Both the position numbers and the translations under genes were made by a program. Positions 47,389-55,855 of a DNA stretch of 64,000 nucleotides are shown here, piece after piece (positions within the stretch are counted from its first letter, which is position 1; each line of letters begins with the position of its first letter). The notes beneath the pieces were generated by a model. The model did not search any database and was not told the DNA's origin. It saw nothing but the letters and a program-made list of their open reading frames with translations. The DNA is from Roseiarcus sp963759955 (GTDB lineage Bacteria > Pseudomonadota > Alphaproteobacteria > Rhizobiales > Beijerinckiaceae): contig CAVXCA010000040.1 in assembly GCA_963759955.1 (NCBI GenBank), positions 66,230 through 130,229 of the forward strand. The letters are read 5' to 3'.

Positions 47389-48195
47389 ATGCCGAAGGTC
47401 AAAGCGAACGGCATCACGATGAACTACGAGCGCCAGGGCGCCGGAGAGCCGTTCGTCCTCATTCCGTATCTGGCCGCCGACAACGCGTGCTACGCCTTCC
47501 AGGTCGCCGACTACGCCAAGCATTTCACTTGCATTTCCGTCGATCCGCGCGGCGCCGGCGAGACCGACAAGCCGGATGGCGTCTATTCGATGGAATTGTT
47601 CGCCGACGACATCGCCGCCTTCATGGCGGCGATCGGGGTCGAGCGCGCGCACGTGAGCGGCGTATCGCTCGGCGCGGCGACAGGAATGTGGCTCGCCGCC
47701 AAATATCCGAGCCGCGTCAAATCGCTGTCGCTGCACAGCGGCTGGACCAAGACCGACCCGTTCCTGAAAACCGTGGTCGAAGGCTGGCAGAGCATCGCCA
47801 AGGGCCTGGACAGCGTCACGGAAATGGTGATCCAGGGGATCTTTCCCTGGTGTTTCACGCCGGAGCTCTATGCGGCCAAGCCCGATTACATCGAGCAGCT
47901 CGCGGCGTTCGTACGCAGCCGGCCGAAGCAGCCCTTCGACGCCTTCATCCGCCAGTCGAACGCGGTGATCGCCCATGACGCGCTCGCTCAGCTCGCGCGC
48001 ATCGAGGCCCCGACCCAGATCACCTTCGGCCGCCACGACCTCGTGTGTTCGCCGCGCTTCGCCGACGCGATGAAGAACGGCATAAAGGGGAGCGAGCTCC
48101 TGGTGTTCGAGACCTGCGCGCACGCCGCCATCTACGAAAGCGTCGCCGAGTTCAACGAGAAGACTTTGAGCTTCCTGAACCGCCATACGGGCTAG
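47389..48195 (+). CDS. Alpha/beta hydrolase (enol-lactonase-like)
   Basis: The 268-residue cytoplasmic hydrolase has the nucleophile elbow GVSLGAA (Ser93), Asp217 in TFGRHDLVCSPR and His245 in ETCAHAAIYE, a complete triad. The oxyanion segment is VLIPYLAA, and DPRGAGETDKPDG follows strand 4. The overall shape resembles 3-oxoadipate enol-lactonases and related hydrolases, but substrate cannot be assigned. ATG 47389 has GGGAGG upstream. It follows the racemase relic and precedes a 375-bp gap. Confidence 0.88.
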   Translation: MPKVKANGITMNYERQGAGEPFVLIPYLAADNACYAFQVADYAKHFTCISVDPRGAGETDKPDGVYSMELFADDIAAFMAAIGVERAHVSGVSLGAATGMWLAAKYPSRVKSLSLHSGWTKTDPFLKTVVEGWQSIAKGLDSVTEMVIQGIFPWCFTPELYAAKPDYIEQLAAFVRSRPKQPFDAFIRQSNAVIAHDALAQLARIEAPTQITFGRHDLVCSPRFADAMKNGIKGSELLVFETCAHAAIYESVAEFNEKTLSFLNRHTG

Positions 48196-48376
48196 GGAAT
48201 CGGGCCGGCGACGACATAGGAATAGCGGCAAATCGGCTCCGGCGATGCGGCGCGCCCGGCATCGCGCCAACTCGAGGCGGCAAAACTGAGACAGAGCGAG
48301 GCTCGGCTTTTGCACTTCGCCGCGCCGTGGTTTTATGCGCTTCGGCAAAGCCAACCGCACGCGCTCGGCTGCTGGA

Positions 48377-48400
48377 ACATAAGTTACATTGACGACTTAT
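48377..48400. promoter_or_regulatory. Operator-like inverted repeat in the 48196-48570 gap
   Basis: CATAAGT (48377-48383) and ACTTATG (48394-48400) are perfect arms with a 10-nt spacer, in a locally AT-rich patch of an otherwise gene-free 375-bp interval upstream of the secreted repeat protein. It may be a regulator binding site; none is assigned. Confidence 0.35.
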
Positions 48401-48570
48401 GAACATAGAGGCCGATCTCGATCATTTGCTGCTCGCCATCAGCGTAATTTCGCCGTGTTTCTCATCGCAACTGTCGAAGCGCTGGCGCGAACCCTCGCGT
48501 TCATCTTCAACCGCGGCGGCGGATGGGCGGGCGCTTCACCCGCCGGCGTTGCGGCGGAGGAGATAAAGCG

Positions 48571-49117
48571 ATGGCGATCGGATCGATCAAGATTGTCAGT
48601 TGGGCCGCCCTATTGCTCTTGGCGGCGAGCGTTTCCGCTTCCGCCGCGGCCGCAGCCGTTCCGCACAAATACGAGTTCGTGACCTCCGACACCAAGGTCG
48701 AGGACGGCCATAAACTGACTCGGGTCCGGCTCATTTCCGGCGGGGCGCTCGGCGGATACATCGAATCCGAGAGCAACCTGAGCCAAGCGGGCTCGTGCTT
48801 TCTCGACGAACAGTCGCGCGCCTACGGAGACGCGCGGATCACCGACGACGCCCAGCTCCACGGCCTGGCGCGCGAACTCGGCGCGATTGTCCGGCCGGGC
48901 GAAAGTCTACGGCGCGATCTACGGCGACGCGCAAGTGAAAGACGACGCGGTCGTCTATGGCCAAGTCTACGACAACGCCGTTGTCGAGGGGTTCGCCTCC
49001 GTCCATGGACAAGTGTTCGGCGACGCCAAAGTCGGCGGCCACGCGCAGGTTTATGGAACCGTCTCCGGCAACGCCAATATTGGAGGCGACGAGACGGTTT
49101 ACGGGGCAAGGCAATAG
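48571..49117 (+). pseudogene. Secreted hexapeptide-like (YdcK-type) repeat protein, frameshifted
   Basis: ATG 48571 follows GGAGGAG and starts a signal peptide (residues 1-29, ending SASAAAAA). Then comes a short Cys-bearing segment (AGSCFLDEQS) and left-handed beta-helix type repeats: AYGDARITDDAQLHG in the first frame. After a frame change near 48890 come AKVYGAIYGDAQVKDDAVVY, GQVYDNAVVEGFASVHGQVF and GDAKVGGHAQVYGTVSGNAN to a stop at 49117. The break fits GTCC where GTCTCC would keep the frame (two bases lost) or one extra base. Repaired length is about 182 residues. Repeats of this kind occur in YdcK and other polymer-like beta-helix proteins; the function is unknown. Confidence 0.75.
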
Positions 49118-49230
49118 GTCCCCGCGACGGGACGCGGTTGGCCCAGGGAAGGTTTGCCGCGCCTCGGCGCGCGGTCCGGACTTGACGCAATTCGATCCGT
49201 CTCGGCGCCGCGAAGCCCCTGCGCCCGCCT

Positions 49231-50040
49231 CTACCCGAACTGAAACGCCGAAAGCACCTTGCCGCCGATCGCATCGCGAAAGCTGTGCGTTCCCGCGCTG
49301 TCGCCCCCAGCGCCGGCGACGACCATCAGCGGGATGAGGTGTTCCTCGCGCGGATGGCACGCGCGTGCGTTGGGCGCCTCGCTCCAGCGGATCAGGCGTT
49401 CTTCGCGCCTCTTGGGGTCGGTCGTGGTCACGGTTTCGTCGAGCCAGGCGTCGAACGCCGCCGAGCCGCCGTCGCCGCCCTTCCAGAAGCTGCGCAGGTC
49501 GTGATAGCTCATGCCGCTGCCGACGATGACGACGCCCTGATCGCGCAGCGGCGCCAGCGCCTTGCCGATGGCGATGTGGCGCGCCGGATCGAGGTCGCGC
49601 TCGATCGACACCATGACGACGGGGATCTCGGCCTTCGGATCGACGATCATCATCGGCACGAACACGCCGTGGTCGAAGCCGCGCTTGTCGTTCTCGCCGG
49701 CGGGAAAGCCCGCCGCCTCCAGCAACCGCGCGACCTCCGCCGCCACCTTCGGCTCGCCCCGCGCGGGGTAGCTCAATTCGTAGGTGTGCGCGGGAAAGCC
49801 GTAATAGTCGAACAGCATCCCCGGCGCCTCGGCGGCGCTCACCGTGGTCCGCGCCTCTTCCCAATGCGAGGTGACGACCACGAACGCTTTCGGGCGCTCG
49901 GGCAGAGTGGCGACGAGCCCCTCGAGATAATGCCTCAGGCCGTCCCAGGCGTTCGGCGCGAGGGGCGGCCGCGGCTCCATCCAGAAACACGGCCCGCCGC
50001 CGTGGGGAAGGAAAATTGTCGGTTGGCGAACGTTGGCCAT
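49231..50040 (-). CDS. DODA-type extradiol dioxygenase family protein (YgiD-like)
   Basis: A 269-residue single-domain member of the class III extradiol dioxygenase fold. It has TIFLPHGGGPCFW near the N-terminus, VVTSHWEE, FDHGVFVPMMIVDPKAE and VVIVGSGMSYHDLRSF, whose His residues form the metal site. Its relatives open catechol rings such as 4,5-DOPA, but several bacterial members have unknown substrates. ATG 50040 (MANVRQPT) is taken; an upstream in-frame ATG adds twelve residues. Confidence 0.85.
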   Translation of the reverse strand: MANVRQPTIFLPHGGGPCFWMEPRPPLAPNAWDGLRHYLEGLVATLPERPKAFVVVTSHWEEARTTVSAAEAPGMLFDYYGFPAHTYELSYPARGEPKVAAEVARLLEAAGFPAGENDKRGFDHGVFVPMMIVDPKAEIPVVMVSIERDLDPARHIAIGKALAPLRDQGVVIVGSGMSYHDLRSFWKGGDGGSAAFDAWLDETVTTTDPKRREERLIRWSEAPNARACHPREEHLIPLMVVAGAGGDSAGTHSFRDAIGGKVLSAFQFG

Positions 50041-50299
50041 GCGCGCCTCGATGGTTCTCTTGCTTTGGGAATCCACCGGCTCGGCGTTACTCCTGTGATC
50101 TTACAGAGTCCATGGGCAGTTTAGGGAAGCAGCCCTTGCACGAACGCAAGCGCCCCACGCCGGTCGGCGGCGAGAGCGGAATTGGCGGCGAACGCGACGA
50201 ACTTTTCGCGCCCGCGGGCGCGTTGACGCGGCGCAATGAAGATACTTTGGAGAAATGCGACTTCGCTTGCGTGATCAACCGGAACGTCGGGAGGCGCGC

Positions 50300-50686
50300 A
50301 TGCAGACGTCACTCTTCATCGCCAAGCTGTTGGGGCCGATGCTTCTCGTCGTCGGCGTCGCGCTGCTAATCAGGCCCGAGGCGTTTCGCGCTCTGCTGCG
50401 GGAGTTCATCGCCAGCGGGGCACTAATGTATATGGCCGGCTTTTTTGGCCTGCTCGGCGGATTGGCGCTGCTGCTCGTTCACAACGTGTGGGCGTTCGAC
50501 TGGCGAGTCCTCATCACCCTCATCGGTTGGGCGAGCCTCATCCGCGCCCTGGTCACGATTTTCTCGCCGCAATGGATCGTGGCGGCCGGGGCCTGGCTGG
50601 TGAAACGCAAGAGCGCCTTCCCCGCCGCCGCCGCCGCCGACCTCGTCATCGGCGCGATCCTGAGCTATTTCGGCTACTTGGCGTAA
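50300..50686 (+). CDS. Small integral membrane protein (unknown)
   Basis: A 128-residue protein with about four hydrophobic segments: IAKLLGPMLLVVGVALLI, ALMYMAGFFGLLGGLALLLV, VLITLIGWASLIRALVTIF and a C-terminal AADLVIGAILSYFGYL. The start follows GGGAGG. It stands alone between divergent and convergent neighbours. I do not recognise a functional family. Confidence 0.7.
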   Translation: MQTSLFIAKLLGPMLLVVGVALLIRPEAFRALLREFIASGALMYMAGFFGLLGGLALLLVHNVWAFDWRVLITLIGWASLIRALVTIFSPQWIVAAGAWLVKRKSAFPAAAAADLVIGAILSYFGYLA

Positions 50687-50774
50687 TCCCGGCGACGCCC
50701 CGGCGCGACGGAGCCCTCCTTGCCGCGGCGCGGCGCCCAAGCCGATGGGCGGCGAAACGACTTCGGCTCCCCTC

Positions 50775-51413
50775 TCACGCCGTCCGCCGCATCGCCCCGT
50801 TGGCCGCGTCGTAGAGCGACTTGGCGCCGAAGGCGATGAATATCAGGCCGACGACCCGGGTCACGATGACGCCGTGGGTGAGGAAGAAGCGTCTCACCGC
50901 CGGCAGGCCGGCGGCGAAGATCAGCGTCGCGTCGGCGGCGAGGAAGCCGGCGAAGGCGGCGACGAGCAGTTGCGGCGCGTCGGCGAGGCGAAGCTGCGAA
51001 ACATAGGGCGCGACGATCGCGGAGAACATCGCCAGCGCGACCGGATAGGCCTTGGGGTTGGTGAGGCCGAAGGCGAGGCCGGTCGCCAACGGGCGGCGCG
51101 CGCCGATGGTGCGCGGCGGCGCGTCCTTGCGCGTCATCACCGCCCGCACGCCGAGATAGATGAGATAGAGCCCGCAGCCGGCCCCGAGCAGTTCGAACAA
51201 GGTCGCCCCGAGCCGGTTGGCGCCGACGATCGCCGCCACCGCCAGCGAGCCCCAGGTGACGTCGCCGACGAGATGGCCGCCGATGAACCACGCGCCGGAC
51301 GCCCGCCCCTTCGACGCGGCGAGGGTGAACAGCGCGAGGAACGCCGGACCGGGCGAAATCACATAGAGATAAGCGGCGACGGCGCTGGCGAAGAGAATCT
51401 TCTGATCGATCAT
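50775..51413 (-). CDS. LysE/RhtB-family amino-acid exporter
   Basis: A 212-residue protein with six transmembrane segments. The N-terminal YLYVISPGPAFLALFTLAAS matches the SPGP motif region, followed by GRASGAWFIGGHLVGDVTW and GFGLTNPKAYPVAL-type sequence (LAFGLTNPKAYPVALAMFS). The family exports lysine, threonine or homoserine lactones; which one is unknown. The ATG overlaps the mutS stop (ATGA). Confidence 0.9.
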   Translation of the reverse strand: MIDQKILFASAVAAYLYVISPGPAFLALFTLAASKGRASGAWFIGGHLVGDVTWGSLAVAAIVGANRLGATLFELLGAGCGLYLIYLGVRAVMTRKDAPPRTIGARRPLATGLAFGLTNPKAYPVALAMFSAIVAPYVSQLRLADAPQLLVAAFAGFLAADATLIFAAGLPAVRRFFLTHGVIVTRVVGLIFIAFGAKSLYDAANGAMRRTA

Positions 51414-54142
51414 GGCGGCTTCTCCCGCGCCAGGCGCTTCAATTCATAGAGCGCGGCCTGCGCGTCGCGCGGCGTCATATCATCGGGATCGATTCCGTCC
51501 AAAGCCATGCGCAGCGGGTCGGGACCGGGCGGCGGCGGCGGCTCGTAGGAAAACAGCGGCAGCGCGTCGAGGCTGGAGAGCGCGGCCCCCGCGTGCTTGG
51601 TCGCCTCCAGCTCGCCGAGCACCGCCCGCGCGCGCTTGATCACCGCGGCGGGGAGCCCGGCGAGCTTGGCGACCTGGATGCCGTAGGAACGATCCGCCGC
51701 GCCGGGGATCACTTCGTGCAGGAAGACCAGCGCGCCCTTCCACTCGCTGACCCGCATCGTCAGGTTGAAGAGGCGCGGCAAGGTCTGGGAAAGCTGGGTC
51801 AATTCGTGGAAATGGGTCGCGAACAGCGTGCGCGAACGGTTGACCGCGTTGAGGTGCTCGACGCAGGCGAAGGCGATCGAAAGCCCGTCGAAGGTCGCGG
51901 TGCCGCGGCCGATCTCGTCGAGAATGACCAGCGAGCGCTCGCTCGCCTGATTGAGGATCGCCGCCGTTTCGACCATCTCGACCATGAAGGTCGAGCGTCC
52001 GCGCGCAAGATCGTCGGCTGCGCCGACGCGCGAGAACAGCCGATCGACGACGCCGATATGGGCGCGCCGCGCCGGCACGAAGGCGCCCATCTGCGCGAGC
52101 GCCGCGATCAGCGCGTTCTGGCGCAGAAAGGTCGACTTGCCCGCCATGTTGGGGCCGGTCACCAGCGCGATGCGCCCGCCCTCCCCCGGCTCGCCCGAGA
52201 GGTCGCAGGCGTTGGCGACGAACGGCTCGCCGCGCTCGGCGAGCGCCGCCTCGACCACCGGATGGCGCCCGCCCTCGATCGTGAAGGCGAGGAAATCGTC
52301 GACATGGGGCCGGACCCAATCGCGCTTGACCGCGAGTTCGGCGAGCGCGGCGGCGACGTCGATCTCGGCGAGCGCGGCGCCGAGGCCGCGCAGCATTTCG
52401 CTCCGCGCGAGGCACGCCTGGCGCAGCCACTCGAAGGCCTCCAGTTCGAGCGCCAACGCGCGGTCGGCCGCCGAGGCGATGCGCGCCTCCAGATCGATCA
52501 GCGCGTTGGTGGTGAAGCGCATCGCCCCCGCCATCGTCTGGCGGTGGATGAAGGTCGCGCTGTGCGGGGCTTTCAGCAGCGTCTCGCCCTGCGCCTGCGG
52601 CGTCTCGATGTAATAGCCCAGAAAATTGTTGTGCTTGATCTTGAGCTGGCGCGTCCCCGCCTCCTCGGCGTAGCGCGCCTGCATCTCGGCGACGACTCGC
52701 CGGCTTTCGTCGCGCAGGCGCCGCGCCTCGTCGAGCGGAGCCAGAGCGCCGGCGCGCACGAAGCCGCCGTCGCGCTTGTTGAGCGGCAGTTCGTCGGCGA
52801 GCGTGAGGACAAGATCGCGCGCCAGGGCGCCGTCGTTGTCGCTCAGGCGCTTAAGGCAGCGCAGCAGCGCCGGCGGCAAGGCCTCGGCCGCGCCAAGCGT
52901 TTGCGCGATCGCAGCGCTCGCCGCTAGGCCGTCGCGCAGCGCGGCGAGATCGCGCGGCCCGCCGCGATCGAGGCTGAGACGCGAAAGCGCGCGCAGGAAG
53001 TCCGGCGCCCCGGCGAGGGTCTTGCGCAGGGCTTCGCGCAATGCCGGCGCCTCGACGAGGAAGGCGAGCGCGTCGAGCCGCTCGTTGATCTCCTGGGGGT
53101 CGGTGAGCGGGCTCGCCAGCCGCTCGGCGAGCAGGCGCGCGCCGGCGGGCGTCGCCGTCATGTCGATGACGGCGAACAGCGAGCCCGCGCGCTCGCCCGA
53201 CAGCGTTCGGGTCAGTTCGAGATTGGCGCGCGTGGCGGCGTCGATTTCGAGGCCGGCGCCGCGCGCGCGCCGAGTCGGCGGGGCGAGGCGCGGCGTCGCG
53301 TCGATCTGGGTGCGCTTGACGTAGCGCAGCGCCAGCGCGGCGGCGGCGATCTCGGCGCGGGTGAATTGCCCGAAGCCTTCCAGCGTCTCGACGCCGTAGA
53401 ATTCTTGGATCGCCTGCTCGGCGCTCGCGCCGTCGCCCAAATCGCGCCCGAGCGGCGTCGCGGCGATCCCGGTGTCGGCGATCAGCCGGGAAAAGGAGGA
53501 AACGTCGAACAGCGCCTGCGGGGCGACGATCTCGCTCGGCTCCAGGCGGGCGATTTCGAGGCTCAAGCCCGCTTCGTCGGCCTCGCTCAAACTGAACGCG
53601 CCGGTCGAGATATCGAGCGCGGCCAAGCCGAAGACGGAGCGCCCTTCGCCCGACCTCACGCGTTGGACCGCGAGCAGGAGGTTGGCGCGGCCGGGCTCCA
53701 GCAGCCGCTCCTCGGTGATGGTGCCGGGGGTGACGAGGCGCACCACGTCGCGCTTGACGACCGACTTGCCGCCGCGCTTCTTCGCCTCCGCCGGGTCTTC
53801 GAGCTGCTCGCAGACCGCGACGCGATGGCCGCGCGCGATGAGGCGGTGGAGATAGTCGTCGGCGCGCTCGATCGGCACGCCGCACATGCGAATGTCCTCG
53901 CCTTCGTGCTTGCCGCGCTTGGTGAGCACGATGCCGAGCGCGTGGCTGGCGATTTCCGCGTCGGCGAAGAACAATTCGTAGAAGTCGCCCATCCGATAGA
54001 ACAGCAGGCAATCGGGATGGGCGGCCTTGATCTCCAGATATTGCGCCATCATCGGCGTCGCGCGCGCCGGCTCGGCCGGGCGCGCCGGGCCGCTCGTCGC
54101 CGGTCCCGTCTCGGGCGCCGTAGGATTTTCCGGTTTGTTCAT
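51410..54142 (-). CDS. mutS: DNA mismatch repair protein MutS
   Basis: 910 residues, normal for alphaproteobacteria. It has the mismatch-recognition motif FYRMGDFYELFFADAEIASH, the Walker A GPNMAGKSTFLRQ, Walker B ILDEIGRGTATFDG and the ATPase signal THFHELTQLS. The start is ATG 54142 (MNKPENPT); the upstream reading adds twelve residues. It binds mismatches and with MutL starts repair. It lies 64 nt downstream of thiD and is coupled to the LysE gene. Confidence 0.96.
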   Translation of the reverse strand: MNKPENPTAPETGPATSGPARPAEPARATPMMAQYLEIKAAHPDCLLFYRMGDFYELFFADAEIASHALGIVLTKRGKHEGEDIRMCGVPIERADDYLHRLIARGHRVAVCEQLEDPAEAKKRGGKSVVKRDVVRLVTPGTITEERLLEPGRANLLLAVQRVRSGEGRSVFGLAALDISTGAFSLSEADEAGLSLEIARLEPSEIVAPQALFDVSSFSRLIADTGIAATPLGRDLGDGASAEQAIQEFYGVETLEGFGQFTRAEIAAAALALRYVKRTQIDATPRLAPPTRRARGAGLEIDAATRANLELTRTLSGERAGSLFAVIDMTATPAGARLLAERLASPLTDPQEINERLDALAFLVEAPALREALRKTLAGAPDFLRALSRLSLDRGGPRDLAALRDGLAASAAIAQTLGAAEALPPALLRCLKRLSDNDGALARDLVLTLADELPLNKRDGGFVRAGALAPLDEARRLRDESRRVVAEMQARYAEEAGTRQLKIKHNNFLGYYIETPQAQGETLLKAPHSATFIHRQTMAGAMRFTTNALIDLEARIASAADRALALELEAFEWLRQACLARSEMLRGLGAALAEIDVAAALAELAVKRDWVRPHVDDFLAFTIEGGRHPVVEAALAERGEPFVANACDLSGEPGEGGRIALVTGPNMAGKSTFLRQNALIAALAQMGAFVPARRAHIGVVDRLFSRVGAADDLARGRSTFMVEMVETAAILNQASERSLVILDEIGRGTATFDGLSIAFACVEHLNAVNRSRTLFATHFHELTQLSQTLPRLFNLTMRVSEWKGALVFLHEVIPGAADRSYGIQVAKLAGLPAAVIKRARAVLGELEATKHAGAALSSLDALPLFSYEPPPPPGPDPLRMALDGIDPDDMTPRDAQAALYELKRLAREKPP

Positions 54143-54206
54143 CGGCGCGACCCTAGCAAACCCGATTGGGGCGCGCACGGGCGCCGAGCGCCCTGTCCAC
54201 CGGGCC

Positions 54207-55169
54207 CTAGTCCTCGACGACGGTTCGGCGCAGCGGCGCCTGGATCAGCGGCCCCGCCCCGCCGCCCAAGGTCAGGCCGCGGCCCCGCTCGATCGCGCCG
54301 CGCACGAAATCCTTGGCCGCCGCGACGGCCTCCGGCAACGAGGCGCCGAGCACGATGTGCGCGGCGATGGCGCTCGACAGCGTGCAGCCGGTGCCGTGGA
54401 GGTTGGTCGAGGCGACGCGCGGGGCGGCGAAACGACGGACGGCGTCGGCCGTGACCAAGAGATCGACCGCCTCGTCGCCGGCGAGATGCCCGCCCTTCAT
54501 CAGCACGGCGCGCGGGCCCAGGGCCAAAAGCGCCGCGCCCTGGCGCGCCATCTCCGCCTCGTCTTGCGCCAGCGGCGCGCCGACGAGCGCCGCCGCCTCG
54601 GCGAGATTGGGCGTCAGGCAGTCGACCAGCGGCAGCAGCCGCGCCTTCACCGCCTCGATAAAGCCGGCGCCGGCGAGCGAGTCGCCGGACGAGGCGGCCA
54701 TGACGGGGTCGTAGATGAGGAAGGGGCGCGGCGCGTCCGGAGAGGCTTGCGGCCAATCCCCCGGCCCCTCACCCTGCCTCTCCCCGCGAGCGGGGAGAGG
54801 AGTGCACGGCGCCGTTCTTCCCCTCTCCCCGCCTGCGGGGAGAGGTAGGGTGAGGGGCGGGGTGAGTGGCCGCGAAGCCCGCAAGCTTGCCGCCACGGCC
54901 TCGACGATCTTCGCGCCGCCGAGCATGCCGATCTTGATCGCCGCGACGGCGAAGTCGGCCAACACCGCCTCGATCTGCGCGGCGACGATCTCCGGCGGCG
55001 GACAGTGGATCGCGCTGACGCCGCGCGTGTTCTGCACCGTGAGCGCCGTGATCGCGCTGGCGGCGTAGACGCCGAGGGCGGCGAAGGTCTTCAGGTCGGC
55101 TTGAATCCCGGCGCCGCCGCCCGAGTCCGAGCCGGCGATGGTCAGCGCGATGCGGGTTCGCGCCGTCAC
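54207..55169 (-). CDS. thiD: Hydroxymethylpyrimidine (phospho)kinase with an in-frame repeat insertion
   Basis: 320 residues, about 50 longer than usual. It phosphorylates HMP and HMP-P in thiamin synthesis. Kinase motifs are intact: TIAGSDSGGGAGIQADLKTF at the start, IKIGMLGGAKIVE, IYDPVMAASSGDSLA, and the anion-hole TNLHGTGCTLSSAIAAHI. Between helix VEAVAASLRA and strand PFLIYDPVM there are about 50 extra residues (99-148) rich in Pro, Gly, Arg, Glu (TLPLPAGGERGRTAPCTPLP then ARGERQGEGPG). These are encoded by a palindromic repeat at 54765-54857. The reading frame survives. The start is GTG 55169, overlapping the thiE stop (GTGA). Confidence 0.9.
   Translation of the reverse strand: MTARTRIALTIAGSDSGGGAGIQADLKTFAALGVYAASAITALTVQNTRGVSAIHCPPPEIVAAQIEAVLADFAVAAIKIGMLGGAKIVEAVAASLRASRPLTPPLTLPLPAGGERGRTAPCTPLPARGERQGEGPGDWPQASPDAPRPFLIYDPVMAASSGDSLAGAGFIEAVKARLLPLVDCLTPNLAEAAALVGAPLAQDEAEMARQGAALLALGPRAVLMKGGHLAGDEAVDLLVTADAVRRFAAPRVASTNLHGTGCTLSSAIAAHIVLGASLPEAVAAAKDFVRGAIERGRGLTLGGGAGPLIQAPLRRTVVED
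54765..54857. repeat. Mirror-image REP-like element inside thiD
   Basis: 54765-54787 and 54835-54857 are near-perfect inverted copies (22 of 23 positions). Each is the outer half of a CCCTCACCCTNCCTCTCCCC unit with its own inner stem (CTCCCCGCGAGCGGGGAG on one side). The 93-bp length is a multiple of three, which keeps thiD in frame. Units of this kind are dispersed in many alphaproteobacterial genomes, normally in gaps between genes. Confidence 0.9.
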
Positions 55170-55771
55170 GGCGCGCGCGTCGCCGCGATCCATTGGCGCG
55201 CTCTGGCCTCGGGATCGGCGTTGAGCGTGATGTCGGTGACGACCGAGACGACGTCGGCGCCGGCGGCGAGGCACGCGACGGCGCGCTCGACATTGAGTCC
55301 GCCGATCGCGACCAGCGGGATCGCGCCGATGCGCCGCTTCCATTCGCCGATGCGCGTCAGGCCCTGCGGCGCAAACGCCATCGCCTTAAGGATCGTCGGA
55401 TAGATCGGGCCGAGCGCGACGTAATCGGGCACCAACGCCAGCGCGCGCTTAAGCTCGGCTTCGTCGTGGGTGCTGACACCGAGCTTGAGCCCGGCGCGGC
55501 GGATGGCGCCGACGTCCGCGCCGCTGTCGAGATCGCCCTGGCCGAGATGGACCCAGGGCGCGCCTTCGTCGATGGCGACACGCCAAAAGTCGTTGACCAC
55601 CAGGGCCGCGCCGGCCGCGCGGCAGACCGCCAACGCCTCGCGCGTCTCGTTCACGATCGTCGCTTGGTCCTTGTCCTTCATGCGCAATTGGATCAGCCGC
55701 GCGCCGACGCCGACGAGCCGGCGGACCCAATCGGCGGAATCGACGATGGGGTAGAAGCGGTCGAGGATCAT
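55166..55771 (-). CDS. thiE: Thiamine phosphate synthase
   Basis: 201 residues from ATG 55771 (MILDRFYPIVDSADWVRRLV). It joins HMP-PP and the thiazole phosphate. A TIM-barrel with QLRMKDKDQATIVN, VVNDFWRVAIDEGAPWVHLG, YVALGPIYPT and the phosphate-binding VAIGGLNVERAVACLAAGAD. A longer reading to 55852 would translate a palindromic repeat and is not preferred. The repeat itself supplies a GGGAGAAGGG ribosome-binding-like stretch just before the ATG. Ends in a GTGA overlap with thiD. Confidence 0.9.
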   Translation of the reverse strand: MILDRFYPIVDSADWVRRLVGVGARLIQLRMKDKDQATIVNETREALAVCRAAGAALVVNDFWRVAIDEGAPWVHLGQGDLDSGADVGAIRRAGLKLGVSTHDEAELKRALALVPDYVALGPIYPTILKAMAFAPQGLTRIGEWKRRIGAIPLVAIGGLNVERAVACLAAGADVVSVVTDITLNADPEARARQWIAATRAP

Positions 55772-55830
55772 TCGCCCTTCTCCCGCTTGCGGGAGAAGGT
55801 GGCGCGAAGCGCCGGATGAGGGCGAGCGCC
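55772..55830. repeat. Second REP-like palindromic element, thiG-thiE junction
   Basis: CCTTCTCCCGCTTGCGGGAGAAGG, given here only as two adjoining stems (5'-CCTTCTCCCGC and GCGGGAGAAGG), forms an 11-bp perfect hairpin from about 55776 to 55799. It is followed by TGGCGCGAAGCGCCGGATGA. It differs in sequence from the repeat in thiD. Its minus-strand end lies directly before the thiE ATG. Confidence 0.8.
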
Positions 55831-55855
55831 GGCGTTCGTTCATTGGAAACACCCC

